NCBI GenBank assembly: GCA_023439045.1
Contig: JAEXOY010000012.1
Coordinates: 1 to 14,013, forward strand
Source: Bacillota bacterium
GTDB taxonomy: Bacteria > Bacillota > Clostridia > Acetivibrionales > DSM-1351
DNA length: 14,013 nt
Direction: 5' to 3'
The notes below the pieces were generated by a model. The model ran no database searches. It was not told where the DNA came from and saw nothing but the letters and a program-made list of their open reading frames with translations. Both the position numbers and the translations under genes were made by a program. Every line of letters begins with the position of its first letter. The first letter of the stretch is position 1. Below, in pieces: positions 7,224 to 13,880 of this stretch.

Positions 7224-8432
7224 TTGACTAATACATTAAAGATAAGCATGTTAGGAAGATTTGAAATCTCTTACGGAAACAAAACTATAAATGGCACCTG
7301 CAATCGTTCTAAAAAGGTATGGCTTCTATTGGAATATTTAATCTATAATCGCCATAAGCATATTTCTCAAACGGATTTATTTGAATTGTTATGGCCTGAT
7401 AACAATATTGAAAATCCAAGAAACACCATAAAAGCCCTTCTTTTCAGGGCTAGAAAACTATTAGTAGATATAGGCATAGAAAATGCAAAAGAAATACTGA
7501 CTTTTCATAGAGATTCCTATATATGGAATTCTTCTTCTATAGATGTAGTGGTAGACACAGATACTTTTGAAAATTACCTAAATTTAGCTACTACCTCCGA
7601 TGAGGAAAGACTGAATAATATTCTGAGTGCTGTCGAGCTTTATGTCGGAGATTTTTTACCTGAAAGCTCTTTAGAGTCTTGGGTGATACCCATAAACAGG
7701 TATTACCACAGCTTATATGTATCTGCTATCCTTGAAGCTGTTGAGCTTCTTTCTAAGAACCAAGCTTATACAGAGATTCTACAGCTATGTCAAAAAGCTG
7801 TGGCTATTGCAGAAACAAATGAGCTATTGCATCAAAAGCTTATTTCTGCCCATATTAACCTTGGCCAATATGATGAAGCAATAAATTATTATAAATATAT
7901 TTGTGATATATTATATTCACAAATTGGGGTAACTCCTTCTACTGAGCTTATCTCTTCATATAACGATGCTATAAGAATGGCTCGTAATGTAGAACTAAAC
8001 TTAGATACAATAAAAAAACATTTATCTCTCGACGAGGATGACAATGGATGTTTTTACTGTGAGTACGCTTTTTTCAAGTATATTAGCAATATGATTACTC
8101 GTGAATCATATCGTACTAAGACTGAAGCGCACTTGTGCCTATTTACCTTAAGAAGCTTGGATAATAAGGAATTAACTCCTAAGCAATGTGCAAGCTATAT
8201 GAACAAATTAAAATCTATTATTACTATCTCGCTTCGTAAAGGAGATATTTTCACTCAATATAGCGTCACACAATTTCTAGTTATTTTGCCTTATGCAAAC
8301 TATGACAATAGCATTAATGTTGCCCAAAGAATACTATCAGCCTTTAGCACAAAACACTATAAAGTTAGTCGCAACCTTAATATTACATACAGTGTTGTCT
8401 GCCTAAATAGTGCAAGCGACTCATTAGACTGA
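7224..8432 (+). CDS. BTAD (SARP-like) transcriptional regulator with degenerate GGDEF-like domain
   Basis: A 402-residue cytoplasmic DNA-binding protein. Residues 3-100 form an OmpR/SARP-type winged helix (LKISMLGRFEI, ISQTDLFELLWPD, NTIKALLFRARKLL). Residues about 108-255 are the all-helical bacterial transcriptional activation domain (YVGDFLPE, LGQYDEAINYYKYICDILY, IGVTPSTEL). The C-terminal part (about 275-395) follows the GGDEF fold pattern. LRKGDIFTQYSVTQFLVILP (337-356) aligns with LRxxDxxxRYGGDEFxxxLP, so R338 and D341 match the RxxD inhibitory site while GGDEF is replaced by SVTQF. The expected metal-binding Asp is also absent. It should not make c-di-GMP but might bind it. The TTG start is supported by the ribosome-binding site; the next ATG would remove a conserved strand. 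Divergent from, and probably an activator of, the fibre operon. Confidence 0.88.
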   Translation: MTNTLKISMLGRFEISYGNKTINGTCNRSKKVWLLLEYLIYNRHKHISQTDLFELLWPDNNIENPRNTIKALLFRARKLLVDIGIENAKEILTFHRDSYIWNSSSIDVVVDTDTFENYLNLATTSDEERLNNILSAVELYVGDFLPESSLESWVIPINRYYHSLYVSAILEAVELLSKNQAYTEILQLCQKAVAIAETNELLHQKLISAHINLGQYDEAINYYKYICDILYSQIGVTPSTELISSYNDAIRMARNVELNLDTIKKHLSLDEDDNGCFYCEYAFFKYISNMITRESYRTKTEAHLCLFTLRSLDNKELTPKQCASYMNKLKSIITISLRKGDIFTQYSVTQFLVILPYANYDNSINVAQRILSAFSTKHYKVSRNLNITYSVVCLNSASDSLD

Positions 8433-8446
8433 GTCGCTTGGTTTTA
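8413..8446 (+). terminator. Intrinsic terminator overlapping the regulator stop codon
   Basis: CAAGCGACTCA (8413-8423) pairs perfectly with TGAGTCGCTTG (8430-8440) across a 6-nt loop, followed by GTTTTAT. The TGA stop (8430-8432) is inside the stem, so the last codons of the gene also encode the terminator. On the minus strand there is no T-run after the stem. Confidence 0.75.
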
Positions 8447-8452
8447 TGCTAA

Positions 8453-8528
8453 TTAGTATAGGTATTTATAGGTTAATATAGTTATTAGAGGTTGGTACAT
8501 ATATATAGAGGGTTAGTATAGGTACTTA
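8453..8528. repeat. 16-bp direct repeat at the 3' end of the transglutaminase-like gene
   Basis: TTAGTATAGGTATTTA (8453-8468) and TTAGTATAGGTACTTA (8513-8528) match at 15 of 16 positions, 60 bp apart. A weaker copy of the core, GGTTAATATAG, lies at 8471-8481. The second copy is the last codons and stop of the minus-strand gene, so the 3' end appears to have been duplicated and to have decayed. No terminator is visible for this gene here. Confidence 0.45.
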
Positions 8529-9508
8529 GCTGAATAGTTTTTTTCATTCTCAATATATTTCATAATGCTCTTGCTTTGCTTTCCACTTGAAGCATAGGTA
8601 GGATCCATCAACTTCCAATTGGCACCATCAAAGAATACTGCCTTATTGATCCATCCGCTTTCCTCAGTATATACGTTAATCCATGCATGATATACACTAC
8701 CTGCATAACCTATAACAAGCTTGCAGGGTATATCCTGGCTTCTAAGCATTGCTGTCATTACTGCGGCATAATCAAAGCATATACCTTTCTTCTTCTTTAG
8801 AACATCATCTAAATCGGGTAAATACCCGCTTTTAACGTTTTTGATCTTAACTTTATCATATGTAATATTTGTTACCACATACTGATAAATCTCTTTGACC
8901 GCTTCTAGCTCATCTTCTTTATTGTTAACCAACTCATTAGCTTTTTGCACTACTTTACTCTCGGGGGTATAATTAACATACTGATTTGGTAGCAAAAATG
9001 GGGCAAACTCACTTTCTAAATTCACGGTGATGTCCTTGCTATATATAGTAGAGTATTTTATACCCGTAATGTTTTTATATGCTGTAATGTTGTACTTGCC
9101 ATTCCCGTCTGAAAGAGGAAAAACCTCATATTCTCCTCCATCCGTAAGGTTATATGTATATTTAACTTTTGATGGACAGGTTATAATCACCTTCAGTTTT
9201 TCCTGTGATGAGCCTGTATAAGCAATCATTACATAGCCATCGGATATATTTGATGCATCCATCTTAATATAATTATTTGAGTACACTATATCTCCTGAAG
9301 CCTGTGGCATTATTACACTCGGCATGGGAGCCTCTGAAAGAGGTATCTTTTCAAGTTCTTCGGATATTTCTGTTTCATTATCCGTTAAATTAACTTCATA
9401 TATATATTTATCGTTAGAACCAATGCTTAATGCATAATAACATATAGCAAATACTACTGCTGCTAAAACTGTAATACAACTAATTGATACCAACACTTTT
9501 TTTCTCAT
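8513..9508 (-). CDS. Exported transglutaminase-like (cysteine protease superfamily) protein
   Basis: A 331-residue protein with one N-terminal hydrophobic segment (about 5-27) that serves as signal peptide or membrane anchor, so it acts outside the membrane. A beta-sandwich-like region (about 70-165) is followed by a transglutaminase-like core. The catalytic triad is visible: C244 in GICFDYAAV, H274 in VYHAWINVY and D302 in LMDPTY. ELEAVKEIYQYVVTNITYD (200-218) is the usual helix ahead of the core. Such proteins are cross-linkers, peptidases or inactive binders; the substrate cannot be told. It follows pilT by 62 bp on the same strand with an AGGAGGT site, so it may be the last gene of the pilus operon and act on pilus or wall proteins. 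The family call is firm; the pilus link is inference. Confidence 0.85.
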   Translation of the reverse strand: MRKKVLVSISCITVLAAVVFAICYYALSIGSNDKYIYEVNLTDNETEISEELEKIPLSEAPMPSVIMPQASGDIVYSNNYIKMDASNISDGYVMIAYTGSSQEKLKVIITCPSKVKYTYNLTDGGEYEVFPLSDGNGKYNITAYKNITGIKYSTIYSKDITVNLESEFAPFLLPNQYVNYTPESKVVQKANELVNNKEDELEAVKEIYQYVVTNITYDKVKIKNVKSGYLPDLDDVLKKKKGICFDYAAVMTAMLRSQDIPCKLVIGYAGSVYHAWINVYTEESGWINKAVFFDGANWKLMDPTYASSGKQSKSIMKYIENEKNYSAKYLY

Positions 9509-9570
9509 ACTCTACCTCCTATCTTTATATCCAAATGAGTAAATTCTAACTTACTCCGTTTTTTCACAAC

Positions 9571-10641
9571 TCACTGTACACTATCTTTTAAATTCTTCTT
9601 CATAAACTCCGTATTTGATGCATACAGCAGTGCATTTTCAACGGTTACAAATCCTTTTTGAACAAGAGCGAGTATCTGTCTATCCATTCCAATCATCCCA
9701 TCACTAGTATTGGATGTTATTATAGATTCTATCTGGTGGATTTTAGATTCTCTTATCATATTTCTAATTGCATTATTGAGGTTTATAACCTCGAATACCG
9801 GTACTTTTCTGCCATCAACAGTTGGTATCATCTGCTGAGAAATAATGGTCTGCAAAACCATAGCAAGCTGTATTCTTATCTGTTGTTGTTGGGTAGCAGG
9901 AAATATATCTATTATACGGTCAATTGTATTTGCTGCCCCTATAGTATGTAATGTAGATATTACAAGATGCCCTGTTTCCGCAGCAGTTATAGCTGTCTGT
10001 ATCGTCTCATAATCCCTCATTTCTCCCACCAATATTACATCTGGCGACTGTCTAATACATGCTCTTAATGATACAATATAACTATCTGCATCAATACCCA
10101 TCTCTCTTTGGCTTACAATACTTTTTTTATTGTTATGGAGAAATTCTATGGGGTCCTCCAAGGTGATTATGTGTCCTTCTCTTATACTATTAATTCTATC
10201 TATAATACAAGCAAGAGTTGTCGTTTTTCCTCCCCCCGCTGGTCCTGCAACTATAACAAGGCCTCTATTTCTATTAGCAACATTCATTACTGATTCAGGA
10301 ATATTTAGTTCTCTGTAATCAGGTATTCCAAACGGGATAATCCTAATAACCGCTGCAAATGTCCCTCTTTGCATATATGTATTAATTCTAAAGCGAGAAA
10401 GGCCATTTACTGAAAGAGAAAAATCATCATTCAAGTTATCCATTAATTTATCCACTGGTCTTTCAGCCATTATATAAAGCTTTTCTATGATTTCTTTAGA
10501 AACAGTATTATCCAGACTGTAATCTGTATTGTATTCTAGCTTTCCGTTTTTTCTAAAGGTTATAGGAGCCCCTGCTAATATGAAAATATCTGCAACCTTT
10601 TCTTTTACAGCTGTGTTTAACATCTCGATCAATGCAAACAT
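9571..10641 (-). CDS. pilT: Type IV pilus retraction ATPase PilT
   Basis: A cytoplasmic hexameric ATPase of the secretion-ATPase superfamily that depolymerises type IV pili and drives twitching. With numbering from the upstream TTG (10663-10665), the N-terminal domain is about 10-120. Walker A is GPAGGGKTTT (141-150), the Asp box is ITLEDPIEFLH (167-177), Walker B is VILVGEMRD (210-218) and the His box is ISTLHT (236-241). AIRNMIRE (299-306) matches the PilT-specific AIRNLIRE motif and argues against PilB. Two starts are possible: the TTG directly after the upstream stop (GGAG 8 nt before), or the ATG at 10639-10641 (AAGGA 10 nt before). The ATG gives the usual PilT N-terminus, MFALIEMLNTAVKEKVAD, and is used here. 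Walker A carries GGKT instead of the usual SGKS/T. Last ATPase gene of the pilus module. Confidence 0.93.
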   Translation of the reverse strand: MFALIEMLNTAVKEKVADIFILAGAPITFRKNGKLEYNTDYSLDNTVSKEIIEKLYIMAERPVDKLMDNLNDDFSLSVNGLSRFRINTYMQRGTFAAVIRIIPFGIPDYRELNIPESVMNVANRNRGLVIVAGPAGGGKTTTLACIIDRINSIREGHIITLEDPIEFLHNNKKSIVSQREMGIDADSYIVSLRACIRQSPDVILVGEMRDYETIQTAITAAETGHLVISTLHTIGAANTIDRIIDIFPATQQQQIRIQLAMVLQTIISQQMIPTVDGRKVPVFEVINLNNAIRNMIRESKIHQIESIITSNTSDGMIGMDRQILALVQKGFVTVENALLYASNTEFMKKNLKDSVQ

Positions 10642-10665
10642 TATTTTCACATCCTTTTTGATCAA

Positions 10666-11082
10666 TTATTCTTCTCCATCCCAAACAGTGATGCTATCAT
10701 CTATCTGCCTTTCTGTAGTATTTGACACTTGCCATCTTTCAATTAGTAGTTTACCATTGCTATCCTTAAGTAATACATTAAGCTGTCTTTGATTATCTAC
10801 ATTTACTGAATATGATATGTAATTATGTTCCTCCATTTTATAGCTATCAAAATTTATATTAGCTGGGTGACCTGACATCAGACTTTCAATGACCTCTATA
10901 GCTAGTGAATCCGCAAGATAATAGTTTTTAACACTTTCGGCATTTTTCTTTGCTAGTTCCATACTATTATTAGCTTCAATAATGCAAAGAGTACTAATTA
11001 CTACAAGACATAAAGCTAAAAAAATCATTATAGCTGTTGAACTCCCAACATTGATTTTAAATTTAGAGGTTTCTCTATTCAT
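10666..11082 (-). CDS. Small membrane-anchored pilus-associated protein, PilX-like
   Basis: A 138-residue protein with a short basic N-terminus, one membrane helix (about 16-36, AIMIFLALCLVVISTLCIIE) and an amphipathic helical continuation (37-65, NNSMELAKKNAESVKNYYLADSLA). A small soluble domain follows. This outline matches PilX/minor-pilin-type proteins, in which the long N-terminal helix packs into the pilus or its base. No clear G/xxxxE prepilin cleavage motif is present. The start is ATG, one nt after the stop of the gene upstream (TAA-A-ATG), with AGGAG 9 nt before, so the two are translationally coupled. Its stop abuts the possible TTG start of pilT. The pilin-like role rests on topology and neighbours, not on a recognised domain. 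Confidence 0.65.
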   Translation of the reverse strand: MNRETSKFKINVGSSTAIMIFLALCLVVISTLCIIEANNSMELAKKNAESVKNYYLADSLAIEVIESLMSGHPANINFDSYKMEEHNYISYSVNVDNQRQLNVLLKDSNGKLLIERWQVSNTTERQIDDSITVWDGEE

Positions 11083-11083
11083 T

Positions 11084-11518
11084 TTATCTGGCTCCTAGAC
11101 TTTCGATATTAATTGTATATATGCTCTCATTTGATGGCAACTTATGTATACTTATTTTGCATTCATTTTGGGATTGGGGTATAATTTTTAAACTGAAGCA
11201 TTTATCACTAATACTATAGTTACCATCACTACCCACTGTATTCCAGCTATTATCATAGTATATAATTAATTGCTCGTCCTCTTGTTCTGCATTAAGGACA
11301 ACCTTAAGCTTGTTTATATCACCCTTTAAGCCCTTATAAAGTTCCGCAGTTGACTGAGCTCTGATAACCGACTCATTAAGAATCTCAGAATTTTTTGATA
11401 CTTCATATGCATCCACTACATTCTTAACACAAATTGTTGCCACAATGCTCAAAAACAATATGCAAAAAGCTATTTCCATTATGAATAGCCCTGTAGTCGA
11501 AGAGTTTTGCTGTCTCAT
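11084..11518 (-). CDS. Type IV prepilin-like minor pilin
   Basis: A 144-residue protein whose N-terminus, STTG then LFIMEIAFCILFLSIVATIC, fits the class III prepilin rule: a short polar leader (residues 1-10) ending in Gly10, a hydrophobic stretch starting right after it, and Glu at mature position +5 (E15). A long helix continues to about residue 66, then a small beta-rich domain with C106 and C117 or so, and a hydrophobic C-terminus. A prepilin peptidase, not encoded in this window, would cleave after Gly10. The start ATG overlaps the upstream stop (ATGA, 11515-11518), with AAAGGTGG 7 nt before. It is the only one of the four small genes with a recognisable prepilin motif. Confidence 0.7.
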   Translation of the reverse strand: MRQQNSSTTGLFIMEIAFCILFLSIVATICVKNVVDAYEVSKNSEILNESVIRAQSTAELYKGLKGDINKLKVVLNAEQEDEQLIIYYDNSWNTVGSDGNYSISDKCFSLKIIPQSQNECKISIHKLPSNESIYTINIESLGAR

Positions 11519-12000
11519 TTCTTTGCCACCTTTTGTCCGCTTTTTAATGAAATAATTATCTCAGCATGCTTATTATTTTCAGTACACTCTACCTTGATAA
11601 AGCTATCCATGTAATAGCTTAATTTAAAATTCTGAGCTGCAAATATCTCATTGCCAGCATCCTTTGTCAGCGACATACCCTCCTCAATATAAAGCTCTTT
11701 TACACTGCCATTGTCAAAATATATTATAGCTTCGTAATTTTTATTATATATACTTTCTTTCATACGAAGAGCAGGTAAACCATCGAAGGTGGATATATAT
11801 ACACTGTCCAAACTATCAAAATATCTTACTTTATTTGCAATATACTCTAAGCAGGTATTTGTCTTGTAGTTTTGGTCAACTCTATCTAAAATTAAGCGAT
11901 AACTATTAAATGTAGACATTAAAAGCATTAAACATAACACAATATATAAACAGAAAAGCATGAATGTAAAAAGTACATCAGTATTATGTGACCTATTCAT
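11515..12000 (-). CDS. Small membrane protein of the pilus module, possibly DUF4860-like
   Basis: A single-helix membrane protein, 161 residues from the chosen start. The N-terminus MNRSHNTDVLFTFMLFCLYIVL has a polar leader followed by a helix to about residue 30 and an extracytoplasmic domain rich in beta strands (YISTFDGLPALRMKE, YEAIIYFDNGSVKELYIEEG). The layout resembles the DUF4860 proteins I recall from clostridial pilus clusters; the assignment is tentative. The start is placed at the ATG 11998-12000, because GGAG lies 6 nt upstream of it. An in-frame ATG at 12010-12012 has no ribosome site and lies inside the tandem repeat array. It overlaps the next gene by 4 nt. Confidence 0.65.
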   Translation of the reverse strand: MNRSHNTDVLFTFMLFCLYIVLCLMLLMSTFNSYRLILDRVDQNYKTNTCLEYIANKVRYFDSLDSVYISTFDGLPALRMKESIYNKNYEAIIYFDNGSVKELYIEEGMSLTKDAGNEIFAAQNFKLSYYMDSFIKVECTENNKHAEIIISLKSGQKVAKK

Positions 12001-12009
12001 TTTTATCTC

Positions 12010-12131
12010 CATAAAATATTTACTATTTAAATTACATAAAAATATAAGCTTTTTAAACTACATAAACAAATGCTTTTTATATTACATTGAAATATATGCT
12101 TTTTATATTACATGAAATATATGCTATTTAA
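12010..12131. repeat. Degenerate ~25-bp tandem repeat array between pilin-like genes
   Basis: Four units of 24-26 bp start at 12031, 12057, 12081 and 12107, each close to ATTACAT, then an A-rich stretch, then TATGCTTTTTAT. A fifth, diverged unit (12010-12030) runs into the upstream ATG of the next gene. On the minus strand each unit reads AAAAAGCATATATTT followed by ATGTAAT. The array fills nearly all of the 151-bp gap between two genes of one operon. There are no unique spacers, so it is not CRISPR. Copy number could vary by slippage and change mRNA stability or expression of the downstream genes. Confidence 0.7.
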
Positions 12132-12151
12132 TCTCAATTAAAGATGTCATA

Positions 12152-12454
12152 CTATCTAGCTATAACCGTGATTTCAGGCATTATATTGGAGGCGAATACT
12201 TCATAATGCACAGCAAAGGTGTTTTCATCAATGCTTATATTATAATTATCCTTCAGATATTGGTAACTTGGAGGATAGCTTCCCTCAATAGCGTAACATG
12301 TAATAGTAGCCCTCTTTATACTCTCAGTTGCAAGTCGCATTGCTTCATTTGAGCTACCTGTATCAGCAACATGTATTACATAAATAAAGATAGGTATAAA
12401 TAAAATAGCTATTATAATATACATCCTACTTCCATTTATAAAGTTCTTAGTCAT
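12152..12454 (-). CDS. Very small pilin-like membrane protein
   Basis: A 100-residue protein with a short polar N-terminus, one membrane helix (about 11-30, MYIIIAILFIPIFIYVIHVA) and a helix (33-52) leading to CYAIEGSYPPSYQYLKDNYNI. The phrase A-x-EG-x-YP near the end of the first helix is common in small pilins and pseudopilins of Gram-positive pilus and competence systems. No Gly/Glu prepilin site is visible, so it may keep its N-terminus or use another route. GAGGT lies 9 nt before the ATG. It follows pilC by 26 bp and is separated from the next gene by the tandem repeat array. Confidence 0.65.
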   Translation of the reverse strand: MTKNFINGSRMYIIIAILFIPIFIYVIHVADTGSSNEAMRLATESIKRATITCYAIEGSYPPSYQYLKDNYNISIDENTFAVHYEVFASNIMPEITVIAR

Positions 12455-12480
12455 AAAGCAGCTACCTCATACAATATTTT

Positions 12481-13512
12481 TCAACTGAGGGATGTCATTA
12501 TATCAATTAGCGGAAGTATCGCTGATAATATTATAGTACCAATTATAATACACATCCCAATTACAAAGGTTGGCTCTATTTTATTAATAAATGAATTAAT
12601 GCTTTGATCTACCTTAACTTCCATACGCTGAGCCAATTCCTCAAAAACACTATCAATTTGCCCAGTCCTAAATGCGATTTGAATTATGTGCCCCTGAATA
12701 CTATCTATCAAACCTGTATCCATTACGGCATCTGCAAAGCTACCTCCTTCATTTATACGCGCCTTGCACTTCTCTATCTTTGCTGATACTTTTGAATCAG
12801 ACATAATTCTATTAGCTAAAGTAAGCGAATCATCTATATCCATCCCACTAGAAAGAGCCATTGCCATTGTTGTAAGGAATCTAGAAGAACATATCTGTGT
12901 ATTGATATTTCTTGTAAACTTAAATCTACTTATGCCTGATTGTGACCTATTTTTCTTAATCACAACCAAAAGCAACACTACAGCTATAGTGAGTAATGCG
13001 CAAAATATGTACCAATAACTATTTATGAATACCCCAACATCTAAAAGAAACAATGCAAATGGTGACATAGTTTTTCCCATTTGATTAAATATCTTATCAA
13101 AAATGGGCAATACCTTTGTTACTAATATACCTACAATCGAAACAATCAATACTAGTGAAATAGTAGGATAGGTAATAGCATTTTTAATACTTCCTTCCAA
13201 TTGATACAATCTTTCGTAATATTTTGACAGAGCCTTAAGTACCTTATCTAAATGTCCAGTTTTTTCACCCAACTCTATCATATCAATCATGTATTTATCA
13301 AACATCTTTGTTTCTCTAAGAGCATCACTCATTAAGCGTCCATCATCTATATTGCGGACTATGCACATTAGAAGTTCCTTATACCCTTTTTTTTGTTCCT
13401 TTTCAATCAGTAGATGTATCCCATTACTGATTGGTATACCAGCATTTGTTAGCAAGTGTAATTCTAAGCAAAGATACGACATATATGTATTGCTAAGCTT
13501 GATGCCTTTCAT
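12481..13512 (-). CDS. pilC: Type IV pilus inner-membrane platform protein, PilC/GspF family
   Basis: A 343-residue polytopic membrane protein with two T2SSF repeats (about 12-135 and 208-335). Each repeat carries the family motif, EKTGHLDKVL (83-92) and RTGQIDSVFEEL (282-293). Membrane helices lie at about 117-137, 166-186 and 314-337, and the C-terminal hallmark IEPTFVIGMCIIIGTIILS is present. It forms the platform that couples the PilB/PilT ATPases to pilus assembly. At 343 residues it is shorter than Gram-negative PilC (about 400) and nearer to ComGB. ATG start with AAGGAG 10 nt upstream. It is the first gene of the pilus operon visible here; no pilB lies upstream within the window. Confidence 0.9.
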   Translation of the reverse strand: MKGIKLSNTYMSYLCLELHLLTNAGIPISNGIHLLIEKEQKKGYKELLMCIVRNIDDGRLMSDALRETKMFDKYMIDMIELGEKTGHLDKVLKALSKYYERLYQLEGSIKNAITYPTISLVLIVSIVGILVTKVLPIFDKIFNQMGKTMSPFALFLLDVGVFINSYWYIFCALLTIAVVLLLVVIKKNRSQSGISRFKFTRNINTQICSSRFLTTMAMALSSGMDIDDSLTLANRIMSDSKVSAKIEKCKARINEGGSFADAVMDTGLIDSIQGHIIQIAFRTGQIDSVFEELAQRMEVKVDQSINSFINKIEPTFVIGMCIIIGTIILSAILPLIDIMTSLS

Positions 13513-13537
13513 AAATGCAGCTCTCCTTGATTGATTG

Positions 13538-13643
13538 AGTATTTGTTTTATACTGTTTTTCAGAATAAAACCTTACATCTACTAATGATCAGTATTTGTT
13601 TTACACTGCTTTTCATCTATAAATGTTTACATTTATAGATGGT
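13538..13643. repeat. ~53-bp imperfect tandem duplication upstream of pilC
   Basis: The 25-bp segments starting with AGTATTTGTTTTA at 13538-13562 and 13591-13615 match at 23 of 25 positions. The sequence after each also aligns with one shift (around ATAAA...TTACAT...TA...ATG), so the whole unit of about 53 bp appears duplicated. It lies between the pilC start and the terminator to the right, where the promoter or leader of the pilus operon should be. Confidence 0.6.
13614..13641. promoter_or_regulatory. Strong 11-bp inverted repeat in the pilC upstream region
   Basis: CATCTATAAAT (13614-13624) pairs perfectly with ATTTATAGATG (13631-13641) around a 6-nt loop. On the plus strand TATTTTTT follows, as in a terminator, but no plus-strand gene lies upstream. 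In the minus-strand leader it could be an operator or a leader hairpin. Only the second unit of the 53-bp duplication has this dyad; in the first unit it has decayed or never formed. Confidence 0.4.
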
Positions 13644-13697
13644 ATTTTTTGCATTTTGGATTATCGTAGATGATTTTCTATATTAGATTGTCTAGTA

Positions 13698-13731
13698 ATA
13701 AAAAACAACCCCCACGAGCAGCTTGTTCGTG
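13698..13731 (-). terminator. Intrinsic terminator of a minus-strand transcript entering from the right
   Basis: On the minus strand CACGAACA (13731 down) pairs with TGCTCGTG (to 13713) with one mismatch, followed by GGGGGTTGTTTTTTAT. It would stop any minus-strand transcript coming from beyond the window before it reaches pilC, so the pilus operon probably has its own promoter between 13513 and 13697. Confidence 0.55.
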
Positions 13732-13739
13732 CGGTTACT

Positions 13740-13880
13740 TGACATAACGTACCTGTATGCCTTTCTATAATCTTTACTAAATAAGGTTTTTCAGGTAGAT
13801 TTGGTTTACATTTTTCTATGTCCATAATTAATTTTACAACTTTTTAGAACATTAATCAACATTACCATGTATATTCTTCT
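13740..13880. other. Gene-free stretch with no recognised element
   Basis: Together with the annotated sites on either side this belongs to a 500-bp region (13513-14013) without a protein gene. The stretch is AT-rich, has stops in all frames at short intervals and shows no strong dyad. A TTGACA and a TATAAT occur on the plus strand (13739-13744, 13766-13771) but 21 nt apart. If the RNA to the right is an omega RNA, its guide would be the last 15-20 nt of this stretch. Confidence 0.4.

Noticed and set aside
9537..9562. GAGTAA/TTACTC hairpin followed by TTTTTT on the plus strand as a terminator
   Set aside because: Stem is only 6 bp and AT-rich, and there is no plus-strand gene upstream; on the minus strand no T-run follows.
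9571..10665. Assignment of the ATPase as PilB or ComGA
   Set aside because: The AIRNMIRE motif and the short N-terminal domain are PilT features; PilB has a longer N-terminal region and a tetracysteine zinc site, which is absent.
12010..12131. CRISPR array
   Set aside because: Units are contiguous, degenerate tandem repeats with no unique spacers, and no cas genes are present.
13513..13700. c-di-GMP (GEMM) riboswitch ahead of the pilus operon, as known in Clostridioides
   Set aside because: None of the conserved GEMM blocks (such as GCACAGGGCAAACC or the tetraloop-receptor segment) is present on the minus strand.
13739..13771. Perfect TTGACA and TATAAT on the plus strand as a promoter for the right-edge RNA
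   Set aside because: The spacer is 21 nt, well beyond the 16-18 nt tolerated by sigma-A; kept only as a note.
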